The position numbers and the translations under genes were made by a program. Shown in pieces: positions 23,620 to 34,534 of a stretch of DNA of 64,000 nt. The DNA is taken from contig NC_060234.1 in assembly GCF_021155775.2 (NCBI RefSeq), positions 18,252,526 to 18,316,525 on the forward strand, written 5' to 3'. The DNA comes from Neodiprion pinetum. Taxonomy: Eukaryota; Arthropoda; Insecta; Hymenoptera; Diprionidae. The stretch's first letter is position 1. Each line of letters begins with the position of its first letter. The notes below the pieces were generated by a model. It saw only the letters and a list, made by a program, of their open reading frames with translations. It did no database searches and was not told the origin of the DNA.

Positions 23620-25122
23620 AAACCTTCATTGCCAGTCAATTCAAACGTAGCATCTACACCAATAATAGTGTGCCACCTAGAGCTTTTGGCTTACCCAAGA
23701 TTCATAAAACTGATGTTCCTGTGAGAGTTATTGTGTCATTTTTAGATAGTCCAACTTATAAATTAGCCAAAATCTTAAATTCATGGATAAAATTGGGTTT
23801 GACAAGACCAGCTTCATATGTAAAAGACAGTTTCAATCTAGTCAACTCCATCAATGGGTTCAAATTGCCATCGGATTACATTTTAGTTTCCCTGGATGTA
23901 GTACCACTCTACACTAATAAATCGTTGAATTTGGCCGTTGATTCGATAAAGAGTCGTTGGGGTGAATTATCACCGAACATCCCCGTACCACTCGAACAAT
24001 TTTTAGTAGTTTTAAACATCTGCTTTGATGCTTCTATATTCAAATTCGATGATAAGCTATTTTCCCAAATCTTTGGATTACCAATGGGCTCTCCCTTATC
24101 TCCAGTACTAGCAGACCTTGAGCAGACATGGATGACCTTGAAGGCCATTGCATAAAAAAACTGCCTTTCTTGTTACCTTTTTATTTTAGATATGTGGATG
24201 ACATATTAAAAGCCATTCCTAAAGATTACATCCCACAACTATTACAAAATTTCAATAGCTTTCACCCACGATTGCAATTAACTTCTTGGATGTAACAATC
24301 ATCAATAACTCATATATCTTCGAAACTGATTGGTTCTAAAACACCACGTGGTCTGAACGATATTTGAACTTTCATTCACATCATCCTAGATCCTATAAAA
24401 CTAGTACAATAATTAACTTAGTTGATAGGGGAATAAAAATAGCTAACAGTTGTTATCACGAAAAAAATCTTAAAATCATCAGAGGTGTTTTAATTAAGAA
24501 TGATTACCCGCCAGGCCTATTATATAGAATCATCAATCAAAGGTACAACAAAATCCGAGAACAAGACAACAATAACTTCTTGATCCCAACAAATAAAGAC
24601 AACTTAACCTTTATTTCTATTCCATACGTTAATGGTTCGTTTGAATCACTGAACAGAACGTTTAAAAAATACAACGGACAATTTGTGGGTAAAAATGTCA
24701 ATGACTTAGGCTTGTTTTTTGATACAGGGAAAGATAGACTACCGTTTGCAAAACAATCAAACTTAGTATACAAAATCTGTTGTAAGGATTGCAACAAGCC
24801 GTATATTTGACAAACTAGCCGTTGCTTAAATGTACGAATTAATGAGCACAAGAACAATATCAAGGAATCAGATGACCATCATACTGCATTAACAAAACAT
24901 GCATTGTCCTTAAACCACCAGTTTGATTTTGATAATGTTAGGATATTACATAACGAACCTCGATATTATAATCGACTAGTTCTAGAAATGTGTAATATCG
25001 CCAATCATATTAATTCGGTCAATCTTAGGCTAGATGTACAGAACCTAATTGAAATTTATATTAAACCAATCACTGATATGAAGTCGCAGGCAGTTGAACG
25101 ACCTTTTCATCTGTACGCTTAA
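23620..25122 (+). pseudogene. Penelope-like retroelement, reverse transcriptase plus GIY-YIG endonuclease, broken
   Basis: The plus strand encodes RAFGLPKIHK, SYVKDSFNLV, ILVSLDVVPLYTN and FGLPMGSPLSPVLAD, the conserved reverse transcriptase blocks of Penelope-like elements. After a frameshift near 24115-24130 it continues MDDLEGHC...FRYVDDIL, the catalytic YVDD box. A deletion after FHPRLQ, a TAA near 24337 and a TGA at 24808-24810 interrupt it further. The C-terminal part is the GIY-YIG endonuclease (YKICCKDCNKPYI, then stop, then QTSRCLNVRINEHK); the TGA replaces the usual Gly after YI. The 5' part of the RT ORF is missing, so this is a truncated dead copy. Its 3' sequence is split by the mariner fold-back at 25597. 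Confidence 0.9.
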
Positions 25123-25596
25123 GCCCTTGTAGCCCATACCATAATTTTTTAAATAAATACCATTTAAGGACTTGTCATTAATACCTTCCGTATGGATGTT
25201 GTAGGATCTTATCAAGTTTGTTACAGAAATGTCATAAGAGGCTACAAGGGGTTAAGAACGACCTTCTCACTTATTTCACACTTTTTATGTCTCTAGTTAC
25301 TCTCCTCTTCTCATCTATGTTCACTCGGTACAAGAAATGGGTTTATATTCTACCCACTCATGCTCTCCAACTCTCTTTCTGTAACGATCTTTAGACAGAG
25401 GGGTTGTGTGTTAGGAATAAAACTTTTTTGACTAGTTCACCATTTTAACCATCAATAAACCTAATGGAGCGATGGGAGATAAAGAAAGTAAAAAAAGTGA
25501 CAACCAACATCATAACTGTGTTATTTTATCGATTGACTTCTTACCGTTTTTAACATTTGATTACATTATATAAGGTTAGTTTCCTTTGTTTTTATA

Positions 25597-26636
25597 CAGG
25601 GTGGTCCATTTAACTCTGCCACCGCGAATAACTTGGTTACTATTGATTGTACCGAAGAGTGCCTTCCGGAAAAGTTGTTGCATTTGAAGAGGGGAAATGA
25701 GTTTTGGAAGTGAATGTCATCTGAAGGTCATATCTTATAAGATTTCGGTGTTTGCGATGATTTTTTAAATGGGACTACCTATTTTTTTGCTCACTACAAG
25801 GAAGCTAACATCAAAACGCGTCCAACCATGTGCAACAATATGACCTTCGTATAACCTTCGGCTCCAAAATTCATGATTAAGTAATGGAGGTGGAAATTCA
25901 AGGAGAATGAATTGTATCGGCACATTCAATACTTTTCCCACGTAATTCATTTTATTAAATGCTCAAAATGTTGTCCATCAACCTGAATACACTTGTCAAT
26001 ACGCATAATAAAGGATTCCCTGGCTTTACATATCATTTCTGGAGTAATACTTGCACACGCATTGATGATACGTTCCTTCATATTCTCCCGTGTTGTTAGG
26101 ACGTCTCGGTACACAATATCCTTGATCATTCCCCAGAGAAAGAAATCAAGAGGTGTTAAGTCAGGAGAACGCGCGGGCCAACAAACTTGTGCTCCTCCAG
26201 AAATTTCCAGAAATTACTCCTTCATTATGCGTAGTGACAAGTGTATTCAGGTTGATGGACAACATTTTGAGCATTTAATAAAATGAATTACGTGGAAAAA
26301 GTATTGAATGTGCCGATACGATTCATTCTCCTTGAATTTCCACCTCCATTAGTTAATCGTGAATTTTGGAGCCGAAGGTTATCCGAAGGTCATGTTGTTG
26401 CACATGGTTGGACGCATTTTGATGTCAGCTTCCTTGTAGTGAGCAAAAAAATAGGTAGTCCCATTCAAAAAACCATCGCAAACACCGAAATCTCATAAGA
26501 TATGACCTTCAGATGAGATTCACTTCCAAAACTCATTTCCCCCCTTCAAATACAACAACTTTTCCGGAAGACACTTTTCGGTACAATCAATAGTAACCAA
26601 GTTATTCGCGGTGGCAGAGTTAAATGGACCACCCTG
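25597..26636. mobile_element. Tc1/mariner-type fold-back element with TA target duplication
   Basis: The termini CAGGGTGGTCCATTTAACTC and GAGTTAAATGGACCACCCTG are perfect inverted copies flanked by TA (25595-25596 and 26637-26638). Arms of about 400 bp run inward to about 25995 and from about 26215, around a spacer of about 220 bp that carries the transposase C-terminus. The right arm repeats, inverted, the 3' end of the transposase (QVDGQHFEHLIK is readable on both strands). So the element arose by inverted duplication of one end of a mariner transposon. It sits in the Penelope 3' tail. Confidence 0.88.
25947..26180 (-). pseudogene. mariner-type transposase C-terminal fragment
   Basis: On the minus strand this reads WPARSPDLTPLDFFLWG followed by MIKDIVYRDVLTTRENMKER and ends QVDGQHFEHLIK-stop, about 77 residues. 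SPDLTPLDFFLWG is the conserved block carrying the third catalytic acidic residue of Tc1/mariner transposases. The other two catalytic residues and the DNA-binding domain are absent, because upstream of WPAR the sequence switches into the inverted arm. It cannot encode an active enzyme. Confidence 0.88.
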
Positions 26637-28713
26637 TATACATAGTTTATGTTTCAATTTTTTTTTATTATTATTTCTACTTTTATTATATATTATTAAG
26701 GTTGTTCCGATTCAGCACCAACAATGTATTTTAAATAATTGTTTTCAATAGATGCATTAAATATGTCCTGAGGATGACTCTAGTCAGAGTCGAAACGTTG
26801 ACGGCAAAATTTGTTGTTAATCAAAGACCTACATTTCCAAGATCCACCACAACGCTTATACTACAAGGTCAAAATCATTTTCAAACAGAAGTATATACAG
26901 CCATAAGATATATATGTATATCATAATATTAAAACCGCAAGGACAACTAGTGGTTCTGCTAGAACCGCGTGCTAAACGACACACAGAATCGTGGCTTCCA
27001 GCATTGCAGTTTCCATACGTATATTGTAAGACCGTGGTATCGGTACTTATCCGAACGATGATTAAGTTCATGTTTCGAATTTAGATAATTACACTGTATC
27101 ACTTTGTAATAATCGTGACACAGCCATTTAACAACAGAACTGCAACTACATAGAGAAAAATATTATGAGGGACACGGGGGAGAGCGCTATACGGGCTTAC
27201 ACCACAAGACACGCTTAAATCGAACCTTGATAATTCCTCTTACGTTGCCCCAAAAACTGGACCAAATTTTGAGCCGAGAGCTGCTTGAACACTCAACACT
27301 GTCTCCTTCTTACTACTCCTTGGTTACAATGTTAATTAATTTTTCTAACTTTTGGTACACGTAATTGGTTTCGTTCCTTTCTACTGATACAGGGAAAATT
27401 GCTACCGCGAAAAATAGTCAGATAATGAACTTGTTTGAAAAGAGGAATCCGTCGTGATATTGGCTAAGGATAAGCCATGTATTGTCTGGTATGAAACAAA
27501 AGCGATGATCCGCAACAGCTGGCCGCCAAAAATGCGATAAAGCAATCAGCTCCTTCGTGCAGCTTTCAATTATTCTGTGGGCACATCTGTCGTGGATAAA
27601 AAACAAATTTCACTTTTGTGACTCCGAACACCAAACTTATGACACGTATTTTTTAAATATAATATTATGTCAGTCTGGTTGCAACTCAATCTGAATATCA
27701 AATATTAGCTGTCCTAAATCCACCCGAGAACTTCGCCCGTATTTTTCTCCTGGCACAAATATTGGAAATACCGGAAAGTTAACAGAGTTCCAAGGGATCT
27801 CAATGTCATCCCTCAGTGTTTGCCAAAAATTCGCAGTCTTGTATAACGTAATCAGTTCGCCTTAACCCACGCATAATCTGCCTACTTTTTAGCTGCGAAT
27901 TTTCCGGTTAAATTATTACATTGCTTGCTTCATTCCAAGCTAAAGAATTTGATGTGATTAGCAATAAGAAGAGGTCGGGATCACCTAAGATTTATTGATA
28001 AAAAAAAGAATGATTTCATTAGGTGAAATCATAGCTGCCCTTGACACAAATCTAAAAAAAAAAATGCTACAATTAGCTTCAGAAACTCATAAGTTCTGGC
28101 AATTCCGTACGCATTACGTACAGCCTATTAGAGAGCCGTTGGGGCTCAAAAAATAGTCATTCGCTTATTTGTTGCTTATAATTTATAATACAAGATTTGA
28201 TAAAAATCTGATTATACTTCAAACTAGAAATTATCCAAATATACTAAAATAAGATTCGATTTACCTTTTTTTTATCATCAGTTTTATAGGATGAGCCACA
28301 CAGTACTTTTTTCAATAACCGGATATTTTCAAATTTGAAATGAATCAAATTTAATTCTGACCGTTGATTATTACAGATCAGAATACAATCATGGCATTTG
28401 AAACATCAATCTGGAGGTTTTGCGTTATTTGACAAAAAGATAAAAGTCGTTTCTCCCAGCTCTTCCCCCTTTCTTTGCAGGTATCGTCTATGAGACGCAA
28501 TTTTTACCAGTCAATTCGATAATATAAATTCTACCTTACAGATAAAAACGGAGTATTTGATTCTTGTAATATGAACGCAGCATTCGAAGTATTCCGTATC
28601 GAGATATATCGCTCATTGGTTTCTAATACCTTTTTTATTCGAAACTTATATAAATTATAGAGGTTTTTGGAATTTTGCATGCAAGTAAAATGAATTATGT
28701 TCGCACAACTCAC

Positions 28714-28817
28714 ATTGGTTTCCTTCTTGAGCACCAAATGCAACCAGCATTTTTGCGAGAGGTCTGTTGTTACTTAGCACAGCAACGTCCAACGGGGATA
28801 ATCCGTCACTGTTGACG
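28714..28817 (-). CDS. wake: wake/ANKFN1 coding exon 3, ankyrin repeat
   Basis: Too short for ordinary ORF finding, recognised from both neighbours. The acceptor is TAG (28820-28818) and the donor GTGAGT (28713-28708). With AG from exon 2, the first base makes Ser, and the exon reads VNSDGLSPLDVAVLSNNRPL then AKMLVAFGAQEGNQ. This is a classic ankyrin helix-turn-helix (DGLSPLDVAVLSNN...A) and is strongly WAKE-like. It ends with a T that joins exon 4. Confidence 0.92.
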
Positions 28818-30560
28818 CTAAAACAGTTACAAAAATTGTGATTTAATTAATAATAATGCAAAATCATACAGATCATGTGTAATAATATGTATATACAAAG
28901 CATTCTCCGTAAGCTCAGCTACTTTCTTTTGTTGAGTCCGCGAAAGTTTCAAAAATCCGTCCAGTTTGCAGCATTATTTAAGAAGAATTTTTGCCGATTA
29001 TTTCAGAACTTCAAATGTAACTGTTTGGAGAATTTTTCTTTTATATTCATCACTCACGATATCAATTTTATAAGATTGATATTATTATGACAAAAGAATT
29101 GGCCCTGTGGTTTACTTATACAAATTTTTCATCCTGATATTTAATTTCTGCTTACTGCAATATGTTTCAAAGTAAGTTGACTCGAGATAACAAAGCATTT
29201 TTCCAAATGTTTGAATTCAAAATTTTTAAACAAACTTGCAGTGTTCTAGCAAAGTTTCAAAAAATACGGTGTGATCGTTGAAAAAAGTGGCTGAAGAGAG
29301 TGCATCTTATATATTGTGAAGCTATTGCATCATAAATTGAATTTCGCGCATCGAATGTCCGCTTGCTTGCAACAAATCTTTGCTCGGCTGATAAAAACGT
29401 TTTAATAGAAAGTAAATGCAAAAAGTTCTTTGCGCAGCGTTGCGTTTCGCGACCCCCTGCAGTCGTTTAGTCTCCGCATGAGGTTGTATGAGAGGATATT
29501 GTCAGCACGGTAAACAACGTTGAAACTTTTCCGCAAGGTTGAAACTTCGACACTATGAAAGTATTAGGTAAACAGAAAAGAAGTCGTGCTGTGCCATTTT
29601 TCTTGCAAGCGTCTTATGCTTTTGCCAATCGATGCTTTGAGTAAATATGACGTCAAAGTCGGGCTTACCTTGCCGTATTGTTGAGCGGAATGATGGAACG
29701 AGTATTAAATCATTACGAATGGTGACAGCTATTTACATAAGTACGTTCAATACTTGATAATTACCGATATATGATAGTACTGAGTAATAAATTGAATCAG
29801 CTATACCGAAAATAATGGATCCATTTGCCTGAGGAATGTTCAACAACGGTTGAAACATTACTTATTATTAACGTTGATATGTACGGAGAATTCCATGTCA
29901 AATTGACTTTTAGTTTCCCAACCCAGCACTATCTGTTTAATACAACTGTCTCAAATAGATTTTGCTTGAATTGTAGAATTGATTTGAATTAAAACAATGT
30001 ATTGCATTCGAGAACGATCTGCAGTTATCATCATCGTGGAATATAAAAAAGTATCAGGCAAAGTATCCTCGAGCAGTCGCAAAGAAACGTTCGTTCTTTC
30101 TCATCTATTTAGATCAGACACTCTATTGAATTAGTATTTCCTGATTGTCTGTACAACATGAACTTGTTTGATTATTTTGCCTCTTCACATATGCGCACTT
30201 TTAGTCCACGTCATATCATCACTTTCGATGATAATAAAGCTCAGTTAAATGACAAGAAATACAGTATTCAATATCCGTTTACCATTTTTTGAAATTATCG
30301 TACAGCCCTTCATTTCAGTGTAAGGAACAGGAGAAGGCCCGAGTTTTATTGCGGTGTAGATTTACTGTCACCGTTTTGTGAAGGAGTTTTGCACCCGTGC
30401 GAAACGTCTCCATCATTGAATAGAGGATAAAATACCTTTCAATTTGAGCCCCGACCAAGAAGCCATTCCTTCAGTGAAAATTCGTTGGAGAATCTCCCCA
30501 ATTCTCGCCGATTCGGTCAATGATTGACTATGTATGTAGTCGATAGTTATTCACCGCTAC

Positions 30561-31376
30561 TTGGCATCGGAGGAGTGCTGTCGCAGAAATCTAAAGGTCT
30601 TGGAAAAAGTAGTTATCTACTACAACAGCGTTTTCGGTAAACCAGTGAGAAACGATTGCGACACTTGCTGGAAACTTCTAGCTATTGTTGAAACTATGGA
30701 ACATTTTCATCGTTTTTTACCATCACCATTCTTATGGACATACTTCGTAATCGAACGGATCACGTTATTTCTGAAATGCCTCTCGTTATTCACAGCTCCG
30801 GAAGGTCGCATCGCTCAGTGGATTGAAATATTCAGACAATTCAACCTTGAAGTAGAACGTATAGTAGAACTGGACTGTATTACGGAAATTACTTTACTAC
30901 AGACAGTTTGAATATATAGTAGGTAAAATTAAAAGGACCCTGCATGTGCTGTCCTCGCTGGCAGCTTGTAAAAGAACAAAATATTATACGTGCAAGAATC
31001 CAGCACTCCCAAACCCCTCTCGAGACTTCCAAAACACAACGCAACATCTCACAGTGAGTGAGAAAATCTCCAGATGGCAAATAAATCCATCGGCAACTTC
31101 TTGTTCCCAGCAGTAAAGTCGTCGAATAAATATTGTCGGAACTCCAGGATTCGGCGAAAAGAGGTCATTTCACCTCCTACGAGACTCTTGCTCGAGTACG
31201 TGAAGATTTTATTGGGCTTGATGTAGCACGGATGTTGAAGAATGGTACAAAGTCGCGAAGAAGAGACCTCACATTCCCACAGAAAAAGCCCTCTTCAAAT
31301 ATATAGTAGCAACGCTCACTTCGCCAGGATTATTATCAATATCCTTGATCCTCTCGACTGTCCTTGTGATATATAT
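30561..31376 (+). pseudogene. Gypsy-type retrotransposon pol remnant (RNase H to integrase start)
   Basis: Plus-strand coding remnant. GIGGVLSQKSKGL at 30569 is followed, after a frameshift, by WKLLAIVETMEHFHRFL and then EGRIAQWIEIFRQFNLEVER (30690-30860). These follow the RNase H and tether order of gypsy pol. Further on, YETLARVREDF (31177-31210) with a stop and frameshifts corresponds to the zinc-binding N-terminus of integrase. The part before 31376 ends with NILDPLDCPC, the start of the integrase core, where an AT-rich element is inserted. There are many stops, so it is inactive. The plus strand is opposite to wake. Confidence 0.75.
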
Positions 31377-32569
31377 GAGGTATTCCACGCTAACTGAGAG
31401 GACATTTTCCCTGACCCCCGTCAATTTTCTTCATTATTTTTGAAGTTATACTTCTTTAGGCGCGTTATGAAAAACTGATGAGAGTGAAATTTCAGGATGC
31501 GCGCGCATCACTGTAACACAAAATTGTAACACAAAATTAACAGGATGAAGTTGCCCACTCAACCGAATTCATTAAGTCTCGAAAAAAAGCTAAATATTTA
31601 TCCACATGATTTTAGTTTTTACAGTCACAACACGTGTTTTATTTTCATACAAGTGCGAATTATATATGTGGCAATAAAATATATTCAGTAGTGATTTAAA
31701 TTGAATATTTGGATTAATATTATTTACTATTTGTGAATATTAGTGAAAAAATTGTGCTAAAATACTTTTTCAAGTGCTCCAATATAATTGAGGTTAGTTA
31801 TCCGTATGTATTATTTATTGATATAAATTAAAATATCATTATTTCATATAATTAATACTAAATATTATTAAATTATCAATGTTGAGTATTTATTATTGGT
31901 TTTTTAATATTTACAAAATGAAGAAATAAATTTAATAGAACATTTAATAAAAAGTTCGTGACAAAAATTTAATAGATTATTTAAATATAATGTAAGACAT
32001 CCGTTATTTGTTTTATTGTTTTTTATTACATACTTCTTTTCTTTATCATTGTGTGACAGAAGATTTTGACATGTTGTGTATTTTTTAATGGTGCCAAAGA
32101 AGTATAACTTCTCACGCGCGTACATAAGTACACGCACCCATTTTTTATACGATTCTACAACCTAAAAAAAGTACTCACCATTTTTTTCCGATTTTTCGTC
32201 CCGATCATCTTTTTTTAAAAAATGTTACAAACTTTTTTATGGTCCTAAAAAAAAACGCCATTTTTTATTTTTTTATAAAAATTAATATAATTTCTAGGTC
32301 CCAAAAAAAAAATTTTGAGCCATAGTTCGGAGTGGAGAATTGATGTTTTGTATTTTTTAAATATTTTTTTAGAGGAATAATTTCTCTTATTTTGTACGTA
32401 TACAAAACATATGTTATGTTTGTAAGATTTTTTAAAAAAGAATGGTTGGGACGAAAAATTTAAAAAAAATGGAGAGCGCTTTTTTTAGGTTGTAGAATCA
32501 TATAAAAAATAATGAAGCAAATTGGCGGGGGTCAGAGAAAATGTCCTCTCAGTTGGCATGGAATACCTC
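31377..32569. mobile_element. AT-rich terminal-inverted-repeat element inserted in gypsy pol
   Basis: Ends GAGGTATTCCACGCTAACTG and CAGTTGGCATGGAATACCTC are inverted, and the inverted repeat continues inward through GAGAGGACATTTTC and CTGACCCCCG to about 50 bp. ATATAT borders both sides, so the target duplication is TA or ATATAT. The 1.2-kb interior is strongly AT-rich and has a nested inverted pair at about 32143 and 32510 (TACAACCTAAAAAAAG / CTTTTTTTAGGTTGTA). No transposase is seen, so it is non-autonomous. Confidence 0.82.
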
Positions 32570-32650
32570 ATATATTAACGAGATCGTTTTGTTCTGGAAT
32601 CATCGTCGGTTATTTCACCAAGTGGCCCAAATTCTTCGTGATTCCGAATC
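32570..32650 (+). pseudogene. Gypsy integrase core, continuation after the insertion
   Basis: Directly after the inserted element the plus strand reads IIVGYFTKWPKFFVIPNQ, matching the gypsy integrase motif usually seen as (V)DYFTKWPEA..IPNQ. The Asp before YFTKW is Gly here. It pairs with the pol remnant ending at 31376. Confidence 0.75.
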
Positions 32651-34455
32651 AATATTTGTCATTCTAGTAATTTCTAGACATTAAGTGTCTCTATTATAGA
32701 AGTCGATACGGACTGCTTGGAAGCCATTATGACGAATGGCTCCCCTTATTCGCATGCTTTCATACTGATCAGCTTAGCATGAATCAATGTGACGAAATTC
32801 GTCTGCTACTATGATGTCAAGAGATCTACAATTGTCAATCGATTTGCTGAACGAAGATCATTTGTCTGAAAATCAAGCCAACTCATGTTGAATCCGTAAG
32901 TCGGTTCTAGAGAGTTCGGAAACGCCACACTACACTTAATGTTTTGAGAGTTTCGAGATACAGTTTCCCAAGAACGTCAAGATAAGTTTAGAGTCAGATT
33001 TCAGGGAAATAAAGGACATTGTCAATTCTTTTCAAGGCGTATCTCAACTCGCCTTTGGGGATATTGATCGTCTCGTGTTCTCCTCGGATTTCCTTCCTAC
33101 GATGTTGGATTTCCAACAAGAAAATATGTAGTTGAGCTGTTTTCTAAGGAAGGAAATTCTCGAGCCCATGTGATGCCATGTCTTGCTGTTCTCGCGTTAT
33201 GTCTTCAAGGAATACTGCGAAACGTTTCGGTGGCGAAACCGGTGAAACTGATACAACGAGTAGAACGAGTGAAGTCCCGGAAGAAGAAGAAACATGGTTT
33301 CCCTCACAACCAGCTCAAGGTTTTCTGTGGTTTAGCTTCAAAGTTAAGATGACTTCGGGGGGTGTTCAGGAAGATATACGTTGTGTGAGCCATAAAGATC
33401 GATCTTTTCAAAGAAAATAGGACAATTTTATTTCTGCTTCAATGAAGAAAAATCGAGAGCAATGCCTCTTCCTTCAAAAACAATTGATTGGCTCCTTTTG
33501 TTTCCTGTACTAAGTCCTTTTACATAACTAGCGATATGTTGGAACTGGTCTGAAACCTTGAAAGCCTATGTCTGAATCAGAATGTAAAATGTCAGATGAA
33601 TGGTCTTTAATGTCGGTCTGGATATACCAGTGCAAAATGTGTGAAAATTGACCTCTTTGGAATTACCTTGAAATCGGGAAAATGCATCCTGACCAGAGTA
33701 CACAGCTTGATTTACGGTCATTGCCCCTATAATTATTGCAAGAAATAACTGGCATCATATTCTCATACGTTTGCATTGGTTCCTAACTTTTGTTAATTGA
33801 ATTGGAATACGAAAGTATCGAGACATATAATGGTAATATCATAATGCAGTATGATTTGACTCCATCACGTTGAGCGCATAATCAATTCATGAACGGTCGA
33901 ATGGAACTAATAAAGATCTAGTTATTTACTTAATTTCGGAAAGACAGGCCGTACCTTTTCGATCCCAACATATCACACCGTTTTTGTCCGCTTACCGAGG
34001 TAAGCAAGTTGAATTTCGATGCTACTTATTTGAATCAAGATGTTATATAATATAGCTAGTGTGAGAAGCTTTAAACATCTATTATGCATTAATTTCCCGG
34101 ACTAACGTTTCAGGGTACATAAGGTTTTTACGGCCATGACCCTGATTTTAACAACTCGTGATTTATAAATGCACAAATTCAGTAGCAGAATTCACATGAA
34201 GGGTATAGGATAGCAAACCATTTATCAAAATGTCTTCAGTTAAAACGGTTTGACTCTATTTTTCAGTTCACGCTGCTTCGACTGACCTTTACCATTATTT
34301 CACATAAGATTCTTGACAGTGACAGAATTCCTGACACAGCGTTGTTTTCAATGCCTATGTGAAAGTCGTACTGGATAGCAGCGATATTTTTACTGTACAG
34401 TAGAGAGTGATGTAGGATTTAAGATAAAACCAATGACCATTGATATTTCACTTAC

Positions 34456-34534
34456 CTGTTTACATCGACGTCAGTTGATTCGAGAATCGTTCTTGCTTTG
34501 TCTAAATGCCCCTGCTCAACCGCAGCGAACAAAG
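34456..34534 (-). CDS. wake: wake/ANKFN1 coding exon 2, ankyrin repeat start
   Basis: A 79-base minus-strand exon with acceptor CAG (34537-34535) and donor GTAAGT (34455-34450). With one A from exon 1, it reads T-LFAAVEQGHLDKARTILE, then STDVDVN and a split Ser codon. LFAAVEQGHLDKARTIL is the first helix pair of an ankyrin repeat and leads directly into exon 3. Confidence 0.9.

Larger units (their letters stand above)
25123..26860 (+). mobile_element. 3' non-coding tail of the Penelope-like element, interrupted
   Basis: The tail runs to about 25596 and probably resumes after the mariner insertion at 26637. Near 26772 the sequence GATGACTCTAGTCAGAGTC is followed by GAAACGTTGACGG. A short inverted repeat followed by GAAACGTT is a feature I associate with Penelope-like 3' regions. 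The right limit is not precise. Confidence 0.5.
5235..28713 (-). other. wake: Intron 3 of wake, 23.5 kb
   Basis: Exon 3 and exon 4 join perfectly in frame, so this whole span is intronic for the predicted transcript. It is packed with fold-back and MITE-like elements, a Penelope-like element, a homeodomain-word cluster and GC-richer blocks, all listed separately. Stretches 5.9-7.8, 8.4-10.1, 11-14.1, 14.5-15.2 and 26.9-28.7 kb are AT-rich and show nothing I can name, apart from NRF-1-like GCGCATGCGC at about 12487. Alternative exons for other isoforms cannot be excluded. Confidence 0.8.
28818..34455 (-). other. wake: Intron 2 of wake
   Basis: About 5.6 kb. The first 1.7 kb (28.8-30.5) is AT-rich with nothing I can name. 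A gypsy pol remnant and its inserted AT-rich element fill 30.56-32.65 kb. About 32.65-33.4 kb may be more of the gypsy copy (lysine-rich open stretch 33170-33420), but I cannot identify it. 33.4-34.4 kb shows nothing. Confidence 0.7.
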
